Shown here piece after piece: positions 1 through 12,246 of a DNA stretch of 64,000 nucleotides. The DNA lies in contig JAPXFQ010001311.1 in the NCBI GenBank assembly GCA_028564705.1, positions 434,001 through 498,000 of the forward strand, given 5' to 3'. How positions within the stretch are numbered: position 1 is the stretch's first letter; each line of letters opens with the position of its first letter. Position numbers and translations under genes: made by a program. The notes beneath the pieces are model-generated. The model had not been told where the DNA came from and searched no databases. It saw only the letters and a program-made list of their open reading frames with translations. Source of the stretch: Apricaphanius iberus (Eukaryota > Chordata > Actinopteri > Cyprinodontiformes > Aphaniidae).

Positions 1-40
1 TTTATTTTATGTTTTATCAAATGTCTAAGTTTAAATTTTA

Positions 41-250
41 GGCTGCACAATTGGTAGAACCTTTGCCTTGCAGTAAGAAAGTTCTGGGTTCAAATCCTGG
101 CTTGGGGTCTTTCTACATGGAGTTTACATGTTTTCTGCGCATGTGTTGGCTCCCCTTGGGCACTTCAGCTTTCTTCCACAGTCCAAAAATCAACGTTTAT
201 TTTAATCGGTCTCACTAAATTGTCCATAGGAGTGCATGTGTGTGTGTATG
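41..250 (+). repeat. tRNA-headed SINE-like repeat copy
   Basis: The copy begins GGCTGCACAATTGGTAGAAC and runs through 'ccttgcagtaagaaagttctgggttcaaatcctgg' like sequence to an 'atggagtttacatg' body and a 'tgtgtgtgtatgg' tail. The head resembles a tRNA promoter: a B-box like GGTTCAAATCC at about 88-98. It matches the copies at 16518, 37385, 48262 and 63900, so it is a dispersed family. The A-box is eroded here, so this copy is old. It is not a functional tRNA gene. Confidence 0.75.
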
Positions 251-843
251 GAATCTTACATTTTTGTGTATACTTTTCAGATCAACAACGTGAAAAGCAA
301 AATCTAAACAGCATATTGATATAAAGCATCCGGCTAGCCTTTCAAGTTATGTGTAAGTCACTGAGAAAATTAAGAGACTGTGACGAGGTCCAAAAAACTA
401 CACACCACTCAAAACCAGATAACGGGGTGGAGTAGCACCCACCAAACGCCCCATGGATGTATTTTTTTTTTTATGTAGCTGTTTATGAAAATGTTCCATA
501 TTCAACCTTTAATATCACACAAAATAAAACCAGCACCTACTGTATGTGAACTAAAAATGCTTCAAGTTCAACAGGTTTCCTTTCCTTTAAATAGAAACAA
601 CACAATTTAAATTTGCGATATCTAGAGGAAATACGAACACTAAACATCAGTATTCATTAAAGTACAAAGTACATAGGCTCAGCTTGACGACATAATGAAA
701 ATGTGCTATCATAGTAGGCTGATATAGACAAATTCTCTGCCATTGGCTAAATGTATCTCATTTCTAACTTTATAAAGTTAATGTTTCCCACTACAACTTT
801 CAAGGGTATTTTAGAGAGACTATTTAACCTAACAATCATATTT

Positions 844-955
844 TTGGAGTGTGGTGGGAAGCCGGAGTACCTGGAAAGTACCCATGCATACACAGCTGTG
901 CCCCAGGGTGGGATTCAAATCCAGATTCTTCTTTAAAGGCAACTGTGCCCCCATG
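844..955 (-). repeat. SINE-like repeat fragment, same family as 41-250
   Basis: On the plus strand this reads as the complement of the family body: 'gaagccggagtacctgg', a 'tacccatgcat' segment, a B-box complement 'gggattcaaatcc', then 'aaggcaactgtgccc'. The 3' part and tail are missing. Confidence 0.6.
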
Positions 956-2499
956 CTTTGAACTTTGAAGCAGGTATTTTACATGCTTTTCATTAAGCCC
1001 TCATACTGTATCTGTATTAAATTACATTTGTTTCATCCTGATGTTTTTATAAGCTTTTTGTGAAAAAAATGTCTGTAATAACAGGGAAAAAGGCTTGGAG
1101 ACAGTGTGTGTAATCAATCTATACAGCGTGTTTCACTAACTTTACAATTATATTTTCATTTATTCAATGTCAGTCAAAGTTAAAAGAAATTATAATGTCT
1201 AAATGATAATTACAACATTTTAATGTGTCTGTTGTTAAGAGTTATTTTAATCCACTTGCGGTTGTGGCTGCCTAAAAAATATTGCATACAGTACTTTCTG
1301 TTAATTGGCTTGCAAATCCACATACTGTATGTCAAAGGTAATGAAATGTGTTCCGCCGTGCTGAAACTCAGCATCTGCAAGGTCCAATCTACGTGGCTGG
1401 CATTGGTCTGCAGGTGGATACATTATGAGAAAGCCTGAGGCTAGTCAGAAAGTCATGAATTAAGATAAGGCTGCATCACTGGAGGAAAAACAAAAATTCT
1501 AACACACAGGATCAGACAGGAACATTCTCATCTTGAACCCGTGAGTTAATAATCTCAGATTGGCAAATTGGTTAAATTGGTATTGTTCTCGGTCCAATTT
1601 TCCTTTTTCCACTGAAATGGACCTTCCTCTCCTGGTGTTATCGTGATAAACATGTTTAAACTGTGAAATATTAAGACTGACACTGTGAGACAATATATGG
1701 GAGTTAATGATGAATGAAAGAATGGAGATGAAAAGAAAAAGACTCATCCTTTAAACTGAATATCAATGCAACCCATGTAGCCATCCATGTCTTTAACTCC
1801 TGCGGCTGTTTCCTCTCTCCCCACTTCTCTTAAAGACCATCTTGCAATGCACTCTAAATCAATTCAGAACTGTGAGTTCATGTAAGAAGCTATAGACCGA
1901 TGAATTCAAGATTTCCTCCAGGAAGGACCTTCAGCTGGGAAAGGTCAGCAAGATGACCTGCTACTCAGTATTGAGAAAACAAACCAGCCTACAAGCTGTG
2001 CTGGACTCTTTGGTAAGTTTTATATCTTTTTCGTTCTTGCTGTTAGTATCAGGGAGGGACTCTTGTCTTATCAGTGGAGACTTTGCAGAGATTTGCTTCC
2101 ATACATCTGCCCATTACCTCCATTTGTCAGGTAAGACAGGGCTTACAAGAACAAGACAACACTCTGCTGGATCATTCAGGTGAAAGGAATTAAATCATGA
2201 TATGGCTTGAAATCAATTCCCTTACATTTGTGAGGACAGATTGAATAAGCAATAAAATGACAGCAATAGTCAGCTAAATGGTGAGCCAGACCAAGATGTA
2301 TTTGAATTAGGCAGTTCCCTGGGGCCCCTAATCCAACATGTTTTATTTCTTTTCAAAGGCACACATAAATACAATTCTTTAAGCCATTCTGCAAGACTGC
2401 AATATCTGAACCCCCATGAGAGGTCATCTGTCCAAGGAAAAAATCCAAAACCTCATGACAATAACATCTGTACCTAATCTTAATTTTTTTAAAGGTTTT

Positions 2500-2678
2500 T
2501 TGGGCCACAGTGGCCTTTATTTGACAGTGGACCAATTTTTGAAAGGGGAGAGAAGTGGGGGAAGACATGCGGCAAAGGTCGCTTGGGACGGGACTCAAAC
2601 TGGGGACAGCAGCGCCGAGGACTGAGGCCCCCAAACATGGGACACTGGCACCAACCTCTACAGTACGTGACGCCCCCC
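2500..2678 (-). repeat. second tRNA-derived SINE-like family, degraded copy
   Basis: The copy contains 'gacagtgg', 'gaaaggggagaga', 'gaagacatgcggcaaagg', a B-box complement near 2590-2600 and 'cgaggactgaggccccc' before a 'gacgcccccc' end. It shares the first part of this layout with 17221-17356 and the middle part with 32030-32140. This is a common layout in teleost tRNA-derived SINEs in minus orientation. Short ORFs here on both strands are incidental. Confidence 0.55.
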
Positions 2679-3010
2679 TTATCTCTAACTTAACCCCTTA
2701 AGTTCCTTAATTTTTGGACAACCTGATAGAAAACAGAACAAAGTGCCCACATTCTCTCTATATCTATTACATACATCTGGGATGTGCATGATCAATTTAT
2801 TTAGGTTTTTTTTGTGATATATAATCTCATCAGCCAAGTAAACTGTCTTAATCATGTGTTGCCAGACCGTGTTTGGGCTATCCAACATGCTTTCTTCCAT
2901 TGTTCAATGCCCAACTCTTTTTGTCTGTGTGTTATCCGTGAAATAAGTAGACGCTAAAGATTCAGAGGAGAATGACCCTAATAAATCATACTACTCAGAG
3001 ATCAGACTTT

Positions 3011-3025
3011 TATTATATATATACA

Positions 3026-3071
<46 letters not shown>

Positions 3072-3120
3072 TATATATATATATACAGTATATATATATA
3101 TATATATTTTTTTTTTTTTT
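3011..3120. repeat. (TA)n microsatellite with ACAG interruptions and T-run
   Basis: This is an almost pure TA dinucleotide array broken three times by 'acagta' and ending in 14 T. A minus-strand ORF through it (IYIYIY) is an artefact of the repeat. Confidence 0.97.
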
Positions 3121-3149
3121 CTAATAAAGACATAGTGGAAATATGTGTC

Positions 3150-5110
3150 ATTTAAATTTAGGTTGCTTTCACAACTATTAGTCCGCTGGACTTGGTAAGA
3201 TTGGGAACTATTTTGCAACACTGTTGCAACTTTGAGCTGGTGCAGATCGTGTTCACATTGCAGTTGTGACCAAAGAACTAAAAACTTTTAAATGTAGTAT
3301 ATCACCCTTGCGTGTGGTGGCGCTGTAGCAAGAATTGCCAAAAGAAAATCAAACAAAAAGACAAACAGGAAATTGATGCATGGTGTCAGTTTCTCCGTAT
3401 TGGTTAAGCACCAGACGTGGTGAAACTCCTGGAAATTAAAAGACGTAGCTCTTCATACACAAATGGATTGCACTTGTTGTGCAAGTGGGCAAGATACGGC
3501 ATTTAGGGATGTCAGAAAACTGTGATTTTTATCAGGAAACCAAGAGAGATGGAGCTGCGATTGGAGCTGTTATTGCTTTCCACACACGGATTGGAGCAGG
3601 CTTCGGTCAGGTAGTGGTGTAACAAGTGAAGTTGGCTTTGGCGGGTCCAAGAAGCTACGGCGAGCCAAGGGAGGAAGAAGCCTGCTAGCAGCAAAGAAGC
3701 AGGAGGTCTTTGCGGCGATCAGAGAGCTGGAGTCGGAGAGATCGGGCTGGAAGGCTGTAGAGTTGGAGTCTCCACAGACTGGATGATCACTGGTTTGATC
3801 AGTACTTGCGTGAAGAACACAGATCAAGAGCTGTAGGCATGAACAAATCGATGTCTGAGAGATGTGAGGTGAGTCCAAAGTCTTTTAACTTTTGATAGGA
3901 TCAGTGTTTTTATAATGACTTTGTGACTGCTTTTTGTTGGAGCTTTTGTTAAGATAAGCCTGCCCATGTGTTAGCTCTATATGGTAATGGAAACACAACC
4001 ATGCCATTCTAGACCATGCTGACCCAAGCTCTTGGGGGCTAACACGACCCTAATGGAAAAAAGGGCATTATGTGCGCTAATCCTAACAAGTTACAACACA
4101 GAAATCAAAGCCATTTTAGGAAAGCTTTGCCACTCTCTTATCAGTCTCAGTGTAATGAAATTTGATTGCAGTTCCACCAGAGTTCCACTGGGGGCGATCT
4201 CTATGAGTGGAAGATGAATGGGAGTCTACGGAGCTAGACAGCTAAATTTGTCTCTTTCACCCCATTGCCGTTGAGAAATCTAAGATTTGATTGTAGGTTT
4301 TGCAAGTTCAATATGGGTTATAGGAGGAAAGTTGAATGAAAGAGTACTTATGTCCTTTCATTTTCTTACAGGTTGAGTTGTTGCTGCCCATAACTTGCTA
4401 GCATTTTGCTAATGACAGCTGTCAGTGAAGGACTGATTACAACCAGATGTACCACTCTACGGTATCGTAGCATCTGAACCAATACCAGAATGTTAAGGCA
4501 GACTTTTTTGCAGAAGTTTTTTTTTTCCAACCTAACAACTTTTTTGGTTGCTAGCACTGTTATCTGCCTATGGTTATGTATGTAGTGTGAAGTTTAAAAG
4601 GAAAAACATAAATTGCCGTAAAGCAGTATCTCTGGTCCTACGTGTGAACGTAAGTTCTTTTTTAAAGCAAACAAGTGACCTTAAAAAAATCGAACACCCA
4701 GCAATATGTAATTTCTTTGCGTCTACTTTAAAAAAAAATATTGAAATTACCGGACAAAAAATATATCCTGAGAAATTTGGATTTTGAGGGGTATTGCTCC
4801 ATAGACCTCCATTCATTCTGCACTGGTCATGAGAGCGACCTCACATGGAACAAGAGTGGAACTGCAACCAGTTCATGACCTGGAAGTACCAAGAGAGTGG
4901 GAGTTCTTTCGTTATTAGAATTTCTTTGACAGAAATGTTGCCTCCCACAATGCAAAGCGCAGTGCACTAAGGATACCTACATAGAACAACAAGGACTTAT
5001 ATGAGGAAGTTAGACCAAACCGAGGCTGGTTTGTATTCACACCTAAAGTGAACCTCACCACAGTCCGTTTGGAAGCGGACTGAGACCACCTCAAAATTTT
5101 GGTAGGCCTT
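3150..5110. mobile_element. interrupted DNA-transposon-like element, related to 19243-20101
   Basis: The left part (about 3157-3330) parallels the interior of the 19.2-20.1 kb element: 'ttgcaac', 'gctggtgc', 'gttcacattgc', then 'gtgtggtggcgctgtag'. The right part (about 5006-5105) has 'tgtattcacacct' and 'agcggactgagaccacctc', typical of the other end of the same family. Between them lies a separate TIR element (4164-4869) and unassigned sequence. The outer termini are eroded, so the exact limits and full relation are inferred. Confidence 0.5.
4164..4869. mobile_element. non-autonomous TIR DNA transposon (MITE-like)
   Basis: Imperfect terminal inverted repeats of about 70 bp are visible. The left end starts GATTGCAGTTCCACCAGAGT and includes 'gatgaatgggagtctacgg'. 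The reverse complement of the right end starts GGTTGCAGTTCCACTCTTGT and includes 'gaatgaatggaggtctatgg'. No transposase frame is present. It sits inside the older element at 3150-5110. Confidence 0.7.
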
Positions 5111-6805
5111 TATCTATAACCATATTCAAGCTCCAACCTTTTGAAATAGTTATAGTTTATAGGAGAAAAAAAAACTCTGGCACCTAAGCAATAAACATGA
5201 AAATATTACCTTGTAGTTAGGTAGAATGATAGCAATGTTAGATGTTCAGTGAATAAACACATACATATGGATAATAAAAAGAGATTATTAATTGAGCTTT
5301 GATACACAGTATATGATGACACACCAATGAATTAAATGCTGTTCAGACCATTTTGTTGCTCTGCTTTTTGGGTCAATATGGAGACGAAAAGAATTAAGAG
5401 TGGTGCATTGGTATTCGGAGAAAAAAAATACATTATCTTTCAGGATATGGAAAAAAAGGGGGGTTATGGGTATGTGAGGTGTGGGCGACATTTAAATTGT
5501 AATTAAATAAGGGAGTAATTACACAAAAAGGGTCTCCATTGGAAAATTGTGCTGAGCAGAAAAAGTAATTAATTTTAGCAACACACACTTTTTTTAACTG
5601 AATACCTTGGCATCTTGCCATCTTCGAAAGAAAAAAAAAGGATTATCTTAGCACGCTGACTAATTTCCTGGTTAGCTGAGCACTAATGATTTAACGCCTG
5701 GCTGTGCTGCTTGAAGCAGTGTGTGCAGGACTTGTGTAAAAGTACGAGCCACCCATATGACTCACACACACCTCCTCCTTTCCTTTCTGCAGCCACCCTG
5801 CCAGCTATACAAACACAGCCACCGCATAACGACAGCGCTAAACAGCGCTCAGGGGGACGATCTGCACTCATTTTACAACCGTCAAGGACCACCGCTTGAT
5901 GCCTGAGTTATCGCACTTTGGAAAAGAATCATTGCGCTAAACATCTGGTTTCATCTCGCACATAAAAAATGATGAATTCTGTGGCAAATAAGGACACAAA
6001 CCAGCACAATTTATCCCCATTAAACGTGTGAGCTGAGTGGCGCTTTACAGCCCGATTTGTCTCAATTTGTTTCAAACGCAAAATGAATAAGATTATGTAT
6101 TGATCCTGTGCCTGCAGCGCAATTTGTCATTAAATGGTTGATAAAGACACATTGCAATCTAAACATGTAACAATTGATGAACTCCAAATATTTATTTTTT
6201 TGTTTTTTTGAATCCAAACTTCAATTTACAGAGAGCCAAACATGTCACAATTTGATCATCATATTAAACATTAGTTTATAAATCAAATGTGTCATAAACA
6301 GAAGTGTGTAACATCACAAGGTTACACACCATTTAGAGGAACACATTTTTAAATAGTTATATAAGTATAGATTTTTTTTTTTTTTTACCAGAAACACAAA
6401 TGCTTGTTTTATGGGAGTTATTTTCAGATGCTACAACACATCCTGAATAAATTTTATCAATCAGCCTTAGTCCATAAAGCCAGAGGGTGGGACAAACACT
6501 GCGACTGCCCTGATATTCTAAGTGGACAAACATAGTAGGCCTATTTTTTTTACCGTATGACTACTGACATTTTTCTTCAATAAATGTGCAGATCAATTTC
6601 TAAAATCTTCATACATCAACTACAGTAGCATAGTAAATAATTATATGTAGAAACAGTAATGTAAGTGTCAGAGATCAAACTAATCATTAGTAAAATTATT
6701 TTTTTATTCTTTCCATGTTTGGCATAAGCGATAACTCAGCTTACAACACTTCCAGAAAGGCCAATATCTTTTTACCGGATTTGTGTAGTCAACTGTGTCA
6801 AAACC

Positions 6806-7306
6806 TTTTGAAAGGGACATATTATGTCTCTTTTAAACAAGTTGTAATAGCTCTATGATCCATAGAAAACCTTTAAATCAAGTTCTTCACACAAAATCAC
6901 TTGCATAAAGCAATCTCACCAGCTCAATTCTTGACCATTTTTGTCCCAATTAACTGTTTTGAGGGTCTTTATGCTAATTGACGTTGCAGACCACACCCAC
7001 CCAGTTTGTTACAAGGCTGTGGAGGACTGATCCTGCTAAAATAAACAAATAAAACCTAACCCCAATAGTGGGCAGGGGTTAGACGGGAAAGGCAAATTCA
7101 GCTAAATGTGACATCACATTATACTTTTTCAGTCTGCTTGTAGAAGCACAACATTTCTGACAGCAATCTTTTGGGGGTTTTTTTCAAAATAATGGTTGGA
7201 TTGTTTTTATTCATGTTTGGAGTGTTTTGCAGGAGCAGCAGTGACTCGAACAGCCACACAAAAGGAGGCAAAAAAATACATTTGCATAATATGTTCCCCT
7301 TCAAAA
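6806..7306. mobile_element. 500-bp MITE with gggacatattatg ends
   Basis: The left end reads TTTTGAAAGGGACATATTAT. The reverse complement of the right end reads TTTTGAAGGGGAACATATTA. The interior includes 'gaccacacccaccca' and 'tttgttacaaggctgtgg', which closely match the copy at 61549-62037. The first and last 20 bp pair as inverted repeats. There is no transposase, so it is non-autonomous. The superfamily is not certain. Confidence 0.75.
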
Positions 7307-7977
7307 ATCAAGAAAATCTTTTGTATCAATAATTTCAACGGGACATCATAAGCAGACATTTATATCATAAAAGAATAATCATAACAAAGGGAAAGATTGA
7401 TATCTTAATTAAGTAGTCTCCTTGATGAAATGCTGCAGTTTTTTGTGTATCTCACCTTTTAAGCTCTTTAGATCCCTATAACTTTACATTTATTTTCTAA
7501 GAAAAGTATGAAGCATAAAAATCTATCCTTATTTCTACCTAACTGCTTATTCAGATACCCCAAAGCAAATTTCACATTTCTACTGTTATTCCCTAAGAAA
7601 AATCATTGCCACAGGATTCAACTGCAATCAGTTCAGTGCATCTTATTCACTCCATTCTAACACAGAACATATCAACATTTCCAGCCTGCGTGATCAAGGC
7701 TATTGCCATGTACATCACAAACCTCTCCTTTAAAAAGCAAGGATTGTTCTCAGATTATGATGTCATGGCAACAGATGTGAGCACGCGAGGACAGCAATCG
7801 CAACCTCCGTCTGTTTGTCCACACACAAAATATACTTGCTTTTTTTGTTCAGTCCATCTTTATCATTTCCGTTTTCTGGCTTTTTCCAATACCCCTTTAA
7901 ATACATTATGCTAATTTGAAAACTTTTGGCTTTGTTCCTCTATACAGTCAAACACATCTGATTTAATGTCAGGCAGC

Positions 7978-8003
7978 AAAAAAAAAAAAAAAAAAAAAAA
8001 AAA
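7978..8003. repeat. poly(A) run of 26
   Basis: Twenty-six consecutive A. No adjoining SINE or processed pseudogene was recognised on its 5' side, so it may be a simple repeat. Confidence 0.95.
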
Positions 8004-9629
8004 GGTTCTGTCTTCTTACACAAAGAATGTAAAGATCCATTTTCAAATGTATATGAATAGACATGCAATACTTGTTATATTTAGATGTCATTTTTACCTC
8101 TGTGACTTCATAATGATCCGTTTTTAACTTTGTGCTAGTACAACATACATACAGTATAGCACATAACTTCATGAAAACGACCCCAAATATGGAGCCACAG
8201 ATAGCCATGAGAAGGGGGAGAAATTCTCTATAAAAACAGGTCGCCTGGAAGTCCTGAGGTTATAATTTGGAAGATGTTGTTCTGGGACTTAATTAGTAAA
8301 AGGTCTCACATTTGAACGGGCTGAGTGCCCATGAGCTCTCCTCTTAAATCTGGGGCAGAGAAGAGCACACACACACATGCTTAAATACACACATCAAGCA
8401 CAATTGTAACAGCTATGAATAAATAAACACACACAGACATAGATGGAATATGATGTGGAAAATATCAGCCAAATCCCAAATATAAAGCTCTATAGGAGCT
8501 TCATATCTTCAGAAAACTTGACTGCCGATGACTATTGACTGACCCCTTTTTTGAGGATTGTATTTAATGATGGATGGATTCCTCTATTGCTGCAAACACA
8601 ATTTGTCTTACTGGTTATAAATGCTTGCTTCTTGTGTCAGTGGATTATCCCAAAAATGGACTAAGAACAAAATTCAATATCAGATTGTCAAAACTTGGCG
8701 AAATAAAAAATAAAACAAACTTAACAAGACTTGCATTATATCTATTAGTTCACAACATTTGTAGGAAAGCAACAATAAAAATAAAAAGTAAAACCAAAAC
8801 AATTAATCTGTAAGAGCAAAATTTCAAAGTGTTTGTGGATGAGTGAGGAAAAAACAGATCTCTATCCTGCTTTGAGTTAATAACGCTTTGTGTTTTCACT
8901 TTAGGGGAACAACTAGTGAGCCAATATAGCAGCACTGCTGTGCTATCTTAAAGTAACTACACTATGAAAAATGTCATTCTTGTAAATTTGATTTAATTTT
9001 AGCATGAGACAAATATTCCCATAGAAGTCTGTGGTTAATTACAAAATAGCATGTCATTGGTTGTTTTCTGTAACAGCCCAGTAAGCAAAACGTATTAATT
9101 GAATGTTAATTTTGGGTATGAAAGGCTGATTTTGAGTTTGGGTTGAAAAATTTGATAAATATAAGTCTCCCGTCACACTTCTTCAAATGTTATTCAAGCA
9201 GATATTTCCTTCTAAGTTTTTATAAAAAGAAAGATAATCTGTATTCCAGTCAAACACATTATGGAACCTACGCTTTTTTAGTAAATCATAACAACATTGA
9301 TGTTAAGTATGAATTTTAAAAGAGCTCTTTAGAAAGAGCTTTAACATTTTAAAAAGCTTTAACTGGGCTAAAGAGTTGTTCGAAACAGTACTGCATTTTT
9401 TAAAGATATTTGTTAGAAATATGCAATATTAAAAGTTGCAGTTTTGTGAACAGTAAAAATGACGTCTCTCATCAATGGCATGAGCCAATGAGGATAAGGT
9501 TACACAGACATGTAAGCTTACTGTTGTGCTTTTTCATTGGTTCATTACCATCACTGTAATAATTTTGTGATTGTCATACAAACCCAAAGACATTTAATTC
9601 TGTTCGCTGTAAGCCATGACACTGGTTAA

Positions 9630-9770
9630 AAATTAGGACATTTGGGACAAAGGCTGGGTGAAATTGGTACAATATAGTGGGTTTGTAAACATCCTTAGGG
9701 ACATAGGACGAATGGCTCAAAATCCGGGACTGTCCCAGGTAAATCAGGACGCCTGGTCACCCTATTTTTA
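9630..9770 (-). repeat. dispersed repeat fragment
   Basis: The reverse complement contains 'agggtgaccaggcgtcctga', 'cctgggacagtcccggat' and 'gtttacaaaccc', a common vertebrate/teleost dispersed repeat ending. No TIR partner is visible, so this is one end only. The family name is uncertain. Confidence 0.4.
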
Positions 9771-10867
9771 TCCCAGAAATCAAGAGCAGGGATGTGGAAA
9801 GTGGGCCTTCATGTTGTTAATGTAATTTAATAATAAGTTGATTAAGACCAACAAGCTAGCTGTTAAACACTGTACCAACAGCACGTGAAAGAAAAGACGG
9901 ATTCTTTCTCTTTAATAACTGTAAAACCTTCGTACAGATATTTGAAACGTGTCTAGCTGGAATCGATACCTAACAGAAAGTTAAACAGGGCAGAAAAAAA
10001 TTTGTTTACATTGCAGAGTTCTACTTTGATCGGGCCCTACTTATTAGTTTGTTATCTCATTAGCTTGCCCCAGATAACTAGTTGTTAGCTGAAAACGTAA
10101 TCTCTTTCTTTCAGTGAGAATGCTAAGATAATTAAGAAAGAAAGATACTCATTGCTGATTTAACAAATTGTGTAGAAATTGTTAAAAATAGTTTCACCAC
10201 AAATATAATAATTTTGGGTTGAGTTTTAAATATCAATACCAAAATCTTAATTAGTGTCAGTTTTTAGCTGAGACAGAACATTAAGAGGTACTTTGGCATG
10301 GTCAGCAATGCTAATGCAGAGCCAAAAATGTTGGCGTACTGAGAAGCAACAATACTTGTTTCATACATTGTAAAAACGTATCAAAAATGTATCTCTCAGG
10401 CTCCCATTGGGCGACACTGTTTGCAATCTGTTTGATGGCATTTCCCTAAAAAAAAAGCTGAATGAACCAACCAACATACTGCCCAACACATATGCCTAGG
10501 TATGTTGAGTTTATAAATTGTTTCTGCTTCAAATCCCCAAAAGTGCTGGATCATTTCCCCCCTGCAAAGACTAATTCAATTATTCTTCATTATTTACTCA
10601 GGAAAAAACAAAGTGTTCAGCAGTTGTGCCTTCTATATTTCTTTTCTCATAGCAGAAAATTAAGATACTAACAAAATGTTTGTAATTAATATAATCAGGA
10701 TAATCCTTTATAATTTTCAGCAAGCTTAAAAATAGTAATGCTTTTCAGTTTAAAATAAAACAAATAAAATTATGTTATTCATTTTTGTTTAACATTTTTT
10801 AATGATTCTGTGAGATGTTGGCATTTTACTAAAGCTTTTGTATTAAGATACAATGTTATGGCTAACC

Positions 10868-11275
10868 TTAAAGGGACATTCCACCCCTAAGTGAAACTGA
10901 GTCTGTTTCCATACTCCCCAGAGTTAGATAGGTGAGAAAAAAAACAATTTTGTAACCAGCTCAGTCATTCTTTTAATCTGGCAGCAGTGTGTTTGCTTTA
11001 TCTTAGGATTAACAAGTCATGAAAATGATGCAATAATGATCCTAATCATTCCTGCTTTCCTTAATAATCAAATCGATTGCAAAATAAAATAAGTTACATG
11101 AAGAAATTACAGGAGCTAATTTATACTTCGGACTACATTACAACAAAGCACAAGCACGGTTGAAAGCCGCTGCAGCAGGCGGAAGGACTAGGCTGGTTAC
11201 AAAATGCTGTTTCTCACTTATCTAACTCAATATGGCAATAGACTAAATTTCACTTGGGGTGGATTATCCCTTTAA
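10868..11275. mobile_element. TTAA-ended MITE with ~100-bp TIRs
   Basis: The left end is TTAAAGGGACATTCCACCCC and the reverse complement of the right end is TTAAAGGGATAATCCACCCC. Both continue through 'aagtgaaa...tagt', 'gagttagata.gtgagaaa' and 'ttttgtaaccagc', so the inverted repeats extend about 100 bp. TTAA at both ends is compatible with a piggyBac-type target site, but this is inference. No coding sequence. Confidence 0.75.
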
Positions 11276-11651
11276 CATCCAATAAGTGTAATGGTGTGTT
11301 CCATTTGTCTCAGAAGCTGGTAACTGCTGCTGGGTTTGTCGTCAAACCTGAGTAAACGCCGTTGCAGTTGACGTAGTTGGAGAAGTCAGAATTTCAATAG
11401 GGCATGGCCCAAGTAGCCATTGTATGTGGTACCGCTACATCAGCAGATGCTACTTTTATTTTGTCAAGTTTGGAGTTGTTGACTACATGTAGTTTGAACT
11501 ACAAATGAAATACACCACAAGACTAGCACAAAGTATACAAGGAAGCGACATTAAGGGAAGCTAATGAAAGAAGGAAAATTATAATGGGTAGTTAGCCTGG
11601 TCTCCATATTACCATCCAGCTTGCCAAAATTATGGCAAAATAAAAAAAAAA

Positions 11652-12213
11652 AAGCTCTTAAGCCTGAGGCTGTTTTTCCCGAATTTGGCATTGCTACACT
11701 CTGGCAGGCTTTTCACAGCTTTTCCAAGGTCTAAAATGTCCAAATTGCTCCCATATAATAGGAGGGTGTATGGTGATACTGTCAATGTGAAATTCTCAAG
11801 AAAATCATAGTGGGCATGAATAATTGAGATTGAAAGACATAAAATATGAATTCTGCCCCCCAAAAATACACATTATAGATAGCTGAGCAGCTTGTTTTCA
11901 TTGTAAAGAAGCAAATAAACATCATAAATAGAAACTACTCACTCTTATTGACTTTAGACCACCTTTTCGTCTTTGTAGTAACAAATAATTGAAAGTCATT
12001 CAGGTTTTGATTGAAAAATGTCAAAGCTTTGCCAAATTTGGCTCAAAAATTCAAATATCTAGAATACCTCCATGAAATTAAAAATGTGGGATCCTATTAT
12101 ATATTTGGTCAAAAAAATGCAGTTTTTCGGAAATTAGACGATTTATGACATTTTAAATGTTACTCTAGGAGGCGTGTCCCCAAAAATGGGGACTAGCTGG
12201 CTTAAGAGGTTAA
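11652..12213. mobile_element. possible eroded TIR element next to the nrg3 exon
   Basis: The left side has 'gctcttaagcctgaggc' and the reverse complement of the right side has 'taacctcttaagccagct', short inverted ends of a kind common in fish MITEs. The interior is AT-rich without a frame. It ends about 30 bp below the exon donor site. The inverted match is short, so the call is tentative. Confidence 0.35.
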
Positions 12214-12246
12214 AGTACGGAGGCTTTACATAAGATGATCACTTAC

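Larger units (their letters stand above)
1..12246 (-). other. nrg3: nrg3 intron downstream of the EGF exon (partial)
   Basis: On the minus strand this follows the donor site of the EGF exon, so it is intron of phase 2. I looked for the next exon, which should encode the last two EGF cysteines and the juxtamembrane linker, and did not find it. Apart from the repeats listed separately, the stretches 251-843, 956-2499, 5111-6805, 7307-9630 and 9770-10867 look like ordinary AT-rich intron, with no gene I can support. 5700-5900 and 8210-8360 are less repetitive and might be conserved non-coding sequence. Confidence 0.75.

Noticed and set aside
2991..3221. 76-codon minus ORF with IYIYIY repeats
   Set aside because: It is the translation of a TA microsatellite; the same applies to the minus ORF at 48675-48878.
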